Assembly: GCA_946533525.1 (NCBI GenBank)
Contig: CAMNBW010000008.1
Coordinates: 1 to 16,495 of the forward strand
Origin: an uncultured Lachnospiraceae bacterium
GTDB taxonomy: Bacteria; Bacillota; Clostridia; Lachnospirales; Lachnospiraceae
DNA: 16,495 nucleotides
Direction of reading: 5' to 3'
Shown in pieces: positions 1 to 6,218 of the stretch (position 1 is its first letter; each line of letters starts with the position of its first letter). A program made the position numbers and the translations under genes. The notes under the pieces were generated by a model. The model saw only the letters and a program-made list of their open reading frames with translations. It was not told the origin of the DNA and ran no database searches.

Positions 1-500
1 GCCATACTGTCCGGCACGGCGTTGACAAAGCCGTATCTCCAATGGCAGACCAGCAAAAACAGAAAGGCGCAGATTGGCGCCGTATATGAACGGGAATATT
101 TAAGGACGATCTTGCCCGCAAAGATCCCGGAAAATATCATGCATATAAGGGTAACGATATAGTGGATAAAAACTATATTTACGCGAAATACAGAAGCGAT
201 GACCGCAGTTATACAGGAATACAGCGGCCCGTACAGATATATAAAACCCGGAAGCTCTCCCTCAAGGGAGGAAAGGCTGTAGGGATTTTCCCCGCTCATT
301 AACTCCTTAGTCAGCAAAACATTGGCCGCCTCCCTGTATTCGTTGGGAATATCGGCGTCCGCCAGCGTATGCACCAGGAGCTCCGTAATGAAATACACGC
401 AGTAAATTAAAAGGGGAATACAAAGTATATTAATTTTATTCGTAAAAAACTGCCGGACCATATTCCGTCCGGCAGCAATTCTTTTCTCGGGTTCACCCAT
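1..500 (-). CDS. Partial polytopic membrane protein, GT-C glycosyltransferase-like (3' end outside window)
   Basis: This frame is open from an ATG at 500 to the window edge, about 166 codons, and is cut off before its stop. The product starts with a basic cytosolic stretch (about residues 1-23), then a first membrane segment near residues 24-45, and further hydrophobic segments near 98-125 and 140-155. Between the first two segments lies an extracytoplasmic loop with GENPYS and a following Tyr-Gly-Pro-Leu. That arrangement resembles the first loop of polyprenol-phosphate-dependent GT-C glycosyltransferases (GT39/GT87-like), and the later NAVPDS fits their second loop. The sugar and acceptor cannot be told. 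The ATG lies 5 bases after the stop of the preceding gene and has only a weak ribosome site. A second ATG at 461 is possible. A rho-independent terminator for the upstream gene sits inside the first codons (444-475). Membrane protein: confident. Glycosyltransferase: moderate. Confidence 0.6.
   Translation of the reverse strand, partial: MGEPEKRIAAGRNMVRQFFTNKINILCIPLLIYCVYFITELLVHTLADADIPNEYREAANVLLTKELMSGENPYSLSSLEGELPGFIYLYGPLYSCITAVIASVFRVNIVFIHYIVTLICMIFSGIFAGKIVLKYSRSYTAPICAFLFLLVCHWRYGFVNAVPDSM
444..475 (-). terminator. Rho-independent terminator inside the start of the next gene
   Basis: On the minus strand a perfect 9-base-pair stem (arms 467-475 and 450-458, sequence CTGCCGGAC) with an 8-base loop is followed by six T residues (449-444). 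It lies about 30 bases after the stop of the Lys/Ala-rich gene, so it is most simply that gene's terminator. It also lies within codons 9-19 of the downstream membrane-protein frame. Confidence 0.8.
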
Positions 501-505
501 CTTAC

Positions 506-1057
506 TCAGATATCGAAATCTCCTGTAACGTCGTCATCAGCTACATAATAAACCTTGGACTCTTCGATCTTTACATAGAATGTAACATTCTTGAGCTCTG
601 ATTCCTTTTTGCCAAGATCCTTTGTCCAGATCTCCTTGAATCTGCTCTCTATATCGGCTGCGTTCACATCCTTGTTATTGAACTGTACAACAAGGGTCGC
701 CTCAGCCTTTTCAGCCGCCTTCTTAGCAGGAGCTGCCTTTGCGGCAGGCTTCTTTGCAGCGCTCTTTGTCTCTGTCTTTGCAGCGGTCTTCTTAACCGTT
801 GTCTTCTCTGCCGCCGCCGTCTTCGCTGCAGGAGCTTCCTTCTTCTCAGCCGCCTTCTTGGCAGGCTCGCTCTTTGCAGTGGTTGTCTTCTTTACGGGGG
901 CTTCTTTTTTCTCTGTTGCCTTCACTTCTTTCTTACTCTCCTCATTCTTTGTAACTGCAGCTTTTACTGCCGTCTTCTTAGCAGCCTTCTTTCCATCCTC
1001 GGCAGCGGACGCCGCTTCAGTAGCAGAAGGCGCAATCGCTCTTTTTGGTGTTGCCAT
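506..1057 (-). CDS. Lys/Ala-rich basic protein with DUF6465-like C-terminal domain
   Basis: The product is 183 residues. I chose the ATG at 1057 because GGAGGGAGAG precedes it at good spacing; an in-frame ATG at 1084 has no such site. Residues about 1-122 are a low-complexity tract of Lys, Ala, Glu, Thr and Pro with recurring AAKK, PAKKAAEK and KKEAP blocks, like the tails of histone H1-type bacterial proteins. Residues about 123-183 are a compact acidic domain (VVQFNNKDV, then a helix, then VTFYVKIEESKVYYVADDD). This matches the pattern I recall for DUF6465 proteins of Lachnospiraceae. The function of that domain is not known to me. A role in binding DNA, RNA or another polyanion through the basic tail is inference only. 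The gene has its own strong promoter and terminator, which suggests an abundant single-gene transcript. It lacks the fold of true histones or HU. Confidence 0.8.
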   Translation of the reverse strand: MATPKRAIAPSATEAASAAEDGKKAAKKTAVKAAVTKNEESKKEVKATEKKEAPVKKTTTAKSEPAKKAAEKKEAPAAKTAAAEKTTVKKTAAKTETKSAAKKPAAKAAPAKKAAEKAEATLVVQFNNKDVNAADIESRFKEIWTKDLGKKESELKNVTFYVKIEESKVYYVADDDVTGDFDI

Positions 1058-1123
1058 TTTACTCTCCCTCCCCATAGGATCCATAGAAACTGTAAGTTAA
1101 TGAGATAGTTCTTTAATATGAAG

Positions 1124-1152
1124 AATATATATCAACTTTTTTGCTATGTCAA
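1124..1152 (-). promoter_or_regulatory. Sigma-A-type promoter of the Lys/Ala-rich gene
   Basis: TTGACA (1152-1147), a 17-base spacer, then TATATT (1129-1124). This is a near-consensus vegetative promoter. Transcription should start near 1117, giving a leader of about 60 bases before the ATG at 1057. It is the best-matching promoter in the window. Confidence 0.8.
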
Positions 1153-1181
1153 CTCTCGGCGGCTTATCATTGATATATCCC

Positions 1182-2030
1182 TTAATTTGTAATCAATACG
1201 TACCAGTCGAGCTCGCTTCCTTCGATCATGGCTTTTCCGTTCTTTTTAAAGCCCAGTCTCTCGGCAAAGCGCACGGAGCTTGTATTTCTTTCATCTATAA
1301 AGGCGTTTAGCCTTGTGCTGCCGTACTTCTTTGCAGCATAATCGATGACCGCCCTCATCACTTCCGAAGCTATGCCCTTATGCTGATATTCCCTCGAAAG
1401 CATATACCCCACTTCCAGGTCCTCAAACCCGTCCCTGTGGGTAACGCCGGCTCTGCCGATAAATTTCCCGGTTTCCCTGTCCAGGATGACCCATATGCCG
1501 TAACCGTAAAAGCCGTACATGGACTTTATATACATTTTTTCAAACTCGACTTCCTCCTCCCTATCCTCGCAAAGCGGCGGTATATAATCCGCCATTCCCG
1601 GCTGTGCATACAGTTTATAGAGGTCGTCAATGTCGTCTAAGGTCAGCTCCCTTAAGATCGTCCTTTCGGTTTCAAGAATAGTCCAGGGAATGTTCCTGGC
1701 CCTTTCATACATTTTTACGATAAAGTCCCCGTCCACCTCGTCGAAGCCCTGGATAACGCACTGTGCGTCCCAGAAGCCTGCCCTGGAAAGCTCGCCCTGT
1801 ACAAAGGCCACATAGCCGGTGCCGGCCTTTCTCGCAAGCTCCGCCCCGGCAATGCTGTCGGTAACGATAAAGTCGTTAGCGCCGACAGCAGGGCTCTCCT
1901 CCGCCTTTCCATCGATAAGGCGCACAGAGATCCCCATCGCTTCCGTTTCCTTCAAGATCTCCGGAAGATACGGCTGCTCCCTGCTGTCGAGTATGAAGAT
2001 TATATTGGAGGGAAGTTGTCTCGTCGCCAT
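1182..2030 (-). CDS. GNAT N-acetyltransferase with degenerate HAD-like N-terminal half
   Basis: The product is 282 residues in two parts. Residues about 1-115 look like a Rossmann-type HAD fragment: an opening strand IIFILDS, then TDSIAGAELARKAG, which resembles the HAD motif IV and following helix. The DxD nucleophile motif is absent, so phosphatase activity is unlikely. Residues about 120-282 are a RimJ/RimL-like GNAT domain: ETERTILRELTLDDIDDLY at its start, then VGYMLSREYQHKGIASE, the acetyl-CoA pyrophosphate-binding motif A, and NTSSVRFAERLGF near the end. It should transfer acetyl from acetyl-CoA to an amine, but the substrate is unknown. The start is the only plausible one in frame (an in-frame TAA lies 14 codons upstream), yet it has no ribosome binding site and lies directly after the fba terminator. 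Read-through from fba is the obvious source of its mRNA. Confidence 0.8.
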   Translation of the reverse strand: MATRQLPSNIIFILDSREQPYLPEILKETEAMGISVRLIDGKAEESPAVGANDFIVTDSIAGAELARKAGTGYVAFVQGELSRAGFWDAQCVIQGFDEVDGDFIVKMYERARNIPWTILETERTILRELTLDDIDDLYKLYAQPGMADYIPPLCEDREEEVEFEKMYIKSMYGFYGYGIWVILDRETGKFIGRAGVTHRDGFEDLEVGYMLSREYQHKGIASEVMRAVIDYAAKKYGSTRLNAFIDERNTSSVRFAERLGFKKNGKAMIEGSELDWYVLITN

Positions 2031-2035
2031 TACGC

Positions 2036-2063
2036 AAAAAGCACCCGCCTTGCGACGGGTGCT
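2036..2063 (-). terminator. fba terminator abutting the acetyltransferase start
   Basis: On the minus strand arms AGCACCCG (2063-2056) and CGGGTGCT (2047-2040) enclose an 8-base loop, followed by four T residues (2039-2036), then GCGTA and the ATG of the next gene at 2030. The T tract is short, so termination may be partial. Confidence 0.65.
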
Positions 2064-2078
2064 GTCTTATAGTCTGTA

Positions 2079-3014
2079 TCAGGCCTTATTCTCGGAACCG
2101 AGAACGTTTATAATCTTGTCATGAACTATCTCTTTTACATAGGCACGTCCATCGGCAAGGTACTGTCTGGGATCAAAGTGATCGGGATGAGCAACCAGGT
2201 GCTCACGAATTCCTGCTGTCATTCCAAGCCTTAAGTCGGAGTCGATATTGATCTTGCAGACTGCTCCCTTTGCAGCCTCTCTTAACTGATCCTCGGGAAT
2301 ACCTATAGCGTCCGTAAGAGCTCCGCCCTTTTCATTGATTATCTGAACGTACTTCTGAGGTACGGAAGATGAACCGTGAAGAACGATGGGGAAGCCGGGA
2401 AGGCGCTTTGCTACTTCCGCAAGAATATCCAGACGGAGCTTGGGATCCGTGCCGGGCTTGAACTTATATGCACCGTGGCTGGTTCCGATAGCTATTGCAA
2501 GGGAGTCAACGCCGGTCTTCTTAACGAATTCCTCAACCTGATCGGGATCTGTGAACATTGCCTTGTCGTCTGCAACCTGCACTGCATCCTCGATACCTGC
2601 AAGGGTTCCGAGCTCTGCCTCTACTACCGCTCCCTTGGAGTGCGCATAGTCCGCAACTCTCTTGGAAACCTCTATATTCTCTTCAAACGGCTTTGAGGAA
2701 GCGTCTATCATTACCGACGTAAAACCGCCGTCAACACACTCCTTACAGATGTCGAAATCCGCGCCGTGATCAAGATGAAGGGCGATCGGAATATCCGAAG
2801 TCTCAACAGCCGCCTCAACCAGCTTCTTCAGATATGCAGCCTTTGCATACTTTCTGGCTCCTGCGGAGGCCTGAAGGATGATGGGAGAATTGAGCTCCTG
2901 AGCCGCCTCTACGATACCCTGAACGATCTCCATGTTGTTAACGTTGAATGCGCCTACGGCATAACCACCGGTATATGCCTTTTTAAACATTTCGGTTGTT
3001 GTAACTAAAGCCAT
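2079..3014 (-). CDS. fba: Class II fructose-1,6-bisphosphate aldolase
   Basis: The enzyme splits fructose-1,6-bisphosphate into dihydroxyacetone phosphate and glyceraldehyde-3-phosphate in cytosolic glycolysis, and runs in reverse in gluconeogenesis. The 311-residue product has normal family length. Visible landmarks are HLDHG at 80-84, with catalytic Asp82 and zinc ligand His83; the second-shell VEAELGTLAG; the glycine-rich GTSHGAYK with a zinc-binding His; LHGSSSVP, which carries the last zinc His; and NIDSDLR, which binds substrate phosphate. The ATG at 3014 follows AAAGGA. The gene appears to be a single unit, with its own promoter after the lipid kinase gene and a hairpin terminator at 2036-2063. 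The closely related tagatose-bisphosphate aldolases are an alternative, but no galactose-pathway genes are nearby. Confidence 0.95.
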   Translation of the reverse strand: MALVTTTEMFKKAYTGGYAVGAFNVNNMEIVQGIVEAAQELNSPIILQASAGARKYAKAAYLKKLVEAAVETSDIPIALHLDHGADFDICKECVDGGFTSVMIDASSKPFEENIEVSKRVADYAHSKGAVVEAELGTLAGIEDAVQVADDKAMFTDPDQVEEFVKKTGVDSLAIAIGTSHGAYKFKPGTDPKLRLDILAEVAKRLPGFPIVLHGSSSVPQKYVQIINEKGGALTDAIGIPEDQLREAAKGAVCKINIDSDLRLGMTAGIREHLVAHPDHFDPRQYLADGRAYVKEIVHDKIINVLGSENKA

Positions 3015-3090
3015 TTCTTTTTGTCCTTTCTTATTATAAATTACTTTAAAACAAGTACGTTTTTGATTTTATCACAAATATCCGAAAAAT

Positions 3091-3119
3091 ACACTATTGA
3101 ATCGACAAATATTTGTCAA
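3091..3119 (-). promoter_or_regulatory. Candidate fba promoter with palindromic operator
   Basis: TTGACA (3119-3114), a 17-base spacer, then TAGTGT (3096-3091), which keeps the three most conserved -10 positions. The leader would be about 70 bases. The perfect 14-base palindrome GACAAATATTTGTC (3104-3117) overlaps the -35 element and the spacer, a position suited to a repressor. I do not recognise it as a known Rex, CggR or CcpA site. Confidence 0.45.
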
Positions 3120-3129
3120 TCATCATCCT

Positions 3130-4116
3130 TTATTCCATCGCTTCGGGAAGGGCTATGCTGCCCGGAAGCGCCGGCAGCGGTTCTTTCCTGGAAACCGCCT
3201 TTGTTTCACTGGAAAACGGAAGCTTTACTCCATCAGGAACCTTCATCTTTATGGCCCTTTTGATATTGCTGAGCTCCACGCTGTTAAACTGGCCGCCGTA
3301 CTCACCGTCCAGGGTCCAGGAGATCTTCTCCTCCGAGGTGATCTTCATCCTGCTGGTCTTAAAGCTTAAAATAAGCGAATTCTTCTTCCCTGTACGTATT
3401 GAATTTGCGACCTCCGTATTATAGGCCGCAACCTCGAGCGCCGGCCTTATAAAGGTAGCTTCAAAGATCCCGTCGTCCAGCAGCACGCCAGGGCCCACAA
3501 AATTCTTTATTCCCCCCACCGAAAGGGAATTGCTCACCATGCCGAAAATAAAATTATCCTCTATGACTCCGCCGTCATATTCAATTTTTATCTTATAGGG
3601 CTTGATCTCCGACAAATGCTTTATTCCCTCGAACAGATAGGCAAGATGCCCGAAGGTATTCTTTAAAGCCTGGTCGGTTCCGTATGAGACGTCCGTAAAC
3701 ATACCAAAGGCTGCGACATAGACAAAGATGTTGTCGTTAAACGAGCCCATGTCAAATTTGACAACCCTTCCGTTGACCGCTATTTCAGCGGCTTTCCGCA
3801 TGTCGGCAGGAATCTTTAACGAGGAGGCAAAGTCGTTCGTGCTTCCGGCAGGAATATATCCGATAGGGACCTTTTTTTTGCACTGCATCATGCCTGTAAC
3901 GACTTCGTCCAGAGTCCCGTCTCCGCCGGAGCATACAACCAGGTCATAGCCGGAAGCGCGCTCAATGGTCTTCCTTGTGGCATCTCCCTGCTCCTGGGTA
4001 GGATGGACCGTCACTTCGTACCCTGCCTTTGTAAACAGATCAACGATCCCGGCAAGATTTGAAATGATCTTTTGCTGACCCGCATGCATATTATATATAA
4101 ATAACAGCTTCTTCAA
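3130..4116 (-). CDS. Diacylglycerol/lipid kinase family protein (YegS/DgkB-like)
   Basis: The product is 328 residues of the DAGK-catalytic family. These soluble or membrane-attached enzymes move the gamma-phosphate of ATP to diacylglycerol or a related lipid. Nucleotide-binding landmarks are the opening strand KKLLFIYNMHAG, then CSGGDGTLDEV around 62-72, the family hallmark, and PAGSTNDFA at 89-97. The C-terminal half is the usual beta-sandwich with LLDDGIFEATFIRP and SWTLDGEYGG. The last 25 residues or so are Pro/Ala-rich and not conserved in the family as far as I know. The start is a TTG at 4116 with GGAGG 10 bases upstream; no ATG fits. It is the last gene of the hprK operon, 40 bases after the crh-like gene, with no hairpin between them. 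Lipid recycling near the peptidoglycan gene murB is plausible, but the substrate is not shown. Confidence 0.9.
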   Translation of the reverse strand: MKKLLFIYNMHAGQQKIISNLAGIVDLFTKAGYEVTVHPTQEQGDATRKTIERASGYDLVVCSGGDGTLDEVVTGMMQCKKKVPIGYIPAGSTNDFASSLKIPADMRKAAEIAVNGRVVKFDMGSFNDNIFVYVAAFGMFTDVSYGTDQALKNTFGHLAYLFEGIKHLSEIKPYKIKIEYDGGVIEDNFIFGMVSNSLSVGGIKNFVGPGVLLDDGIFEATFIRPALEVAAYNTEVANSIRTGKKNSLILSFKTSRMKITSEEKISWTLDGEYGGQFNSVELSNIKRAIKMKVPDGVKLPFSSETKAVSRKEPLPALPGSIALPEAME

Positions 4117-4156
4117 ATTGCCGGCACCTCCGATATTTTTTTCAGTATCATCCTTA

Positions 4157-4417
4157 TCAGCTTACCGCACCCGTAAGGTACTTCTCAATACCCTCTGCAG
4201 CCGCATCCTCATCGCTTCCGTCCGTAACAACGCTGACGTCGTCGCCGTTCTTCAAAGCCAGGGTCATCATCCCCATAATGCTCTTTGCATTCACATGCTT
4301 TGAATCGCAGTCGATGTACACACTGGAATCGAACTGGCTTGCTACCTGCACCAACTTGGCAATAGGGCGCGCATCCCCGTTATCGCTCATGGCAACAGTA
4401 ACTGTTCTTTTTTTCAT
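4157..4417 (-). CDS. crh: Crh-like HPr paralogue with Asp15 in place of the catalytic His
   Basis: The product is 86 residues, normal HPr length. The ATG at 4417 was chosen over an in-frame ATG at 4447 because GGAGGAG lies 3 bases upstream and the protein then begins at the HPr first strand. HPr normally carries phosphate on His15 within a G-[IL]-H-A-R-P motif. Here residues 13-18 read N-G-D-A-R-P, so residue 15 is Asp; Arg17 and Pro18 remain. The second regulatory site is intact: NAKSIMGMM places Ser at exactly position 46, the residue phosphorylated by HPr kinase. Loss of His15 with retention of Ser46 is the definition of Crh, which has Gln15 in Bacillus, and the position directly after whiA matches crh there. 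It is therefore likely a CcpA corepressor or metabolic regulator that cannot carry PTS phosphate. Its kinase, HprK, is encoded first in the same operon. Confidence 0.85.
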   Translation of the reverse strand: MKKRTVTVAMSDNGDARPIAKLVQVASQFDSSVYIDCDSKHVNAKSIMGMMTLALKNGDDVSVVTDGSDEDAAAEGIEKYLTGAVS

Positions 4418-4443
4418 AATCTCCTCCGCTGCTGCTTTACCGC

Positions 4444-5352
4444 TCAAGCTCCCCTAAGTTTGTCGGCAAGCTCACTTAACTTCCTCAATCTGTGATTTAC
4501 ACCGGATTTACCTACCGGCGGATCGAGCATTTCTCCTAGTTCCGTAAGGGTGGCCTCCTGATTGTCGAGGCGCAGCTGTGCTATCTCCTTAAGTCCCCTG
4601 TCCAGTTCCTTAAAGGCTCCGCGGCTTATCAGATATTCGATGTCCGCTATCTGTCTGACCGCTGCTCCCACAGTCTTTTTAATGTTGGCCGTCTCGCAGT
4701 TTACGCTCCGGTTTACCCGGTTTCGCATTTCCTTCAATACCCGGGTGTTTTCCATACTCAGGAGGGAATTATTCGCCTCCATTATATTGAGCATATCAAC
4801 TATTCCGTCGCCTTCCTTGACGTATACAACATAATTCTTTTTCCTCAGGGCTATTTTGGCCTCAACCCCGAAGCTAACAATGGTATACTTGAGAATATCC
4901 GCGAAATTACTGTCATTACAGACTATTTCCAAATGATATGAACGCTCCGGATCGTTCAGAGATCCCGATACAAGGAAGGTCCCTCTTATAAATGCCCTCC
5001 TGCAGCAATCCCTTTCCGTAAGGAGCGCTGCCGCTGTCTCCAGGGTTTCTCCGGTTTTCAGAGCTTCCCTTATATTCCCGGCATCGGCGCCATAAATACA
5101 TATCATGTATAAAAATAATTTTGATTTTCTTACACTCAGATTAACAGTAATATTATATGTTTTTCTCAATAATGTAAAGCACATTCTTGCAACATTAATA
5201 TTTTCCGTCTGAAATTTTATATATGGTCTTCCATCCCTTTGGCCGCTCTCCCCGCAGAGCATATAGATCCCGAAAAGCTGGGCGATGCGGCAGTGCCTCG
5301 ACTGCGGCGGGTGGAGCATTATCTCTTCTTTGACACTCTGAGAAAAGGACAT
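4444..5352 (-). CDS. whiA: WhiA, DNA-binding regulator with LAGLIDADG-like domain
   Basis: WhiA is a conserved Gram-positive DNA-binding protein linked to cell division, chromosome segregation and, in actinobacteria, sporulation. The 302-residue product starts with the usual SFSQSVKEEI. The two LAGLIDADG-like lobes span roughly residues 20-210, including RRAFIRGTFLVSGSLNDP near 118-135. The endonuclease acidic residues are not conserved in WhiA proteins, which bind but do not cut. The C-terminal WhiA-type HTH runs from about 255: LRLDNQEATLTELGEML, then GKSGVNHRLRKLSELA. Its ATG overlaps the rapZ stop (TAATG), indicating translational coupling. The crh-like gene begins 26 bases after its stop. 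In Bacillus, yvcK (mgfK) lies between rapZ and whiA; it is absent here. Confidence 0.95.
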   Translation of the reverse strand: MSFSQSVKEEIMLHPPQSRHCRIAQLFGIYMLCGESGQRDGRPYIKFQTENINVARMCFTLLRKTYNITVNLSVRKSKLFLYMICIYGADAGNIREALKTGETLETAAALLTERDCCRRAFIRGTFLVSGSLNDPERSYHLEIVCNDSNFADILKYTIVSFGVEAKIALRKKNYVVYVKEGDGIVDMLNIMEANNSLLSMENTRVLKEMRNRVNRSVNCETANIKKTVGAAVRQIADIEYLISRGAFKELDRGLKEIAQLRLDNQEATLTELGEMLDPPVGKSGVNHRLRKLSELADKLRGA

Positions 5353-6215
5353 TATCTGTGTCCGTCCTTTTCAATATCCCGGTGTTCTATACGGATGCCG
5401 TACTGACCGTTGCTCTTAAGCCTCTCATAAATACTGTTTGCAAGGGTCACGCTTCTGTGCTTCCCGCCGGTACAGCCTATGGCTATGACAAGCTGGTACT
5501 TGCCCTCGGTAATATAATTCGGTATCAGAAAGAGCAGCATATCCTCGAGCTTATTGAGGAAGGTATCCGCCTCCTCAAAGCTCAGCACATAATCCCTGAC
5601 GTCCTTATCGTTGCCGGTCTTGTTCTTAAGCTCGTCAATATAATAAGGATTGGGGAGAAACCTCACATCAAAAACCAGATCCGCGTCATTGGGGATACCA
5701 TACTTATACCCGAAGGACAGGATGGTTATATAGAGATTTGCAAATTTTTTATTTTTCAGGAAAATGTCCTCTACCTTTTCCTTGAGCTCCCGGGTCAGAA
5801 GGTGGGAGGAGTCGATTATGTAAGTCGCCTTCCCCTTAAGGAAGGTAAGGAGCTGCCGTTCCTTGACTATGCCGTCCTCGACTCTTCCGTCGGCCACAAG
5901 GGGATGTGCCCTTCTCGTCTCCTTGAAGCGCTTGACCAGCACATCGTCGTCGGCATCCAGAAATAGGATCTCGTACTTAAGCCCGTGACCGTCGAGATTT
6001 GCGAGGGCCTGCGAAATGTCCTTAAGCCCTGTCCTCACATCTATACCTATGGCTATCTTCGTAAGCTCCGAATTGGGAGTCATGGACAGCTCCGCAAATT
6101 TCTCGATAAGCGGGATGGGAAGGTTGTCAACGCAAAAATACCCTATATCCTCGAGCATCTTTAAGGTGGTGCTCTTTCCCGCGCCGCTCATTCCCGTAAC
6201 TATAACAAAATTCAT
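5352..6215 (-). CDS. rapZ: RapZ / YvcJ-type nucleotide-binding protein
   Basis: The 287-residue product is a RapZ-family P-loop protein. The Walker A motif GMSGAGKST is at 8-16, a GIDVRTG element is near 57-63, and the C-terminal domain carries CTGGKHRS near 248-255, a signature of the family. In Escherichia coli, RapZ is an RNA-binding adaptor that directs RNase E cleavage of the GlmZ small RNA and senses glucosamine-6-phosphate. In Firmicutes the orthologue YvcJ binds and hydrolyses nucleotides, and its RNA role is not settled. The ATG is three bases after the murB stop, with only a weak AGG upstream, so translation is probably coupled to murB. A link between cell-wall precursor supply and carbon signalling is suggested by its neighbours murB and crh, but this is inference. 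Confidence 0.95.
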   Translation of the reverse strand: MNFVIVTGMSGAGKSTTLKMLEDIGYFCVDNLPIPLIEKFAELSMTPNSELTKIAIGIDVRTGLKDISQALANLDGHGLKYEILFLDADDDVLVKRFKETRRAHPLVADGRVEDGIVKERQLLTFLKGKATYIIDSSHLLTRELKEKVEDIFLKNKKFANLYITILSFGYKYGIPNDADLVFDVRFLPNPYYIDELKNKTGNDKDVRDYVLSFEEADTFLNKLEDMLLFLIPNYITEGKYQLVIAIGCTGGKHRSVTLANSIYERLKSNGQYGIRIEHRDIEKDGHR

Positions 6216-6218
6216 GAC

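Noticed and set aside
591..1100. Plus-strand frame of 169 codons, Ala/Phe/Ser-rich and apparently membrane-spanning
   Set aside because: It is the complement of the Lys/Ala-rich repeats: AAG and GCC codons read backwards as Phe/Leu and Gly/Ala. It has no ribosome site, and the minus frame has promoter, ribosome site and terminator.
2089..2104. 16-base perfect palindrome TTCTCGGAACCGAGAA
   Set aside because: It lies in the last codons of fba, has a two-base loop that would not fold well, and is explained by codons for V-L-G-S-E-N. No regulatory position.
3033..3038. Perfect TATAAT upstream of fba
   Set aside because: It is too near the start codon: transcription would begin within the ribosome binding site, and no -35 lies 16-18 bases upstream.
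4418..4447. Ten-residue N-terminal extension of the HPr-like protein from the ATG at 4447
   Set aside because: That ATG has no suitable ribosome site and overlaps the end of whiA; the ATG at 4417 has GGAGGAG and gives exact HPr numbering.
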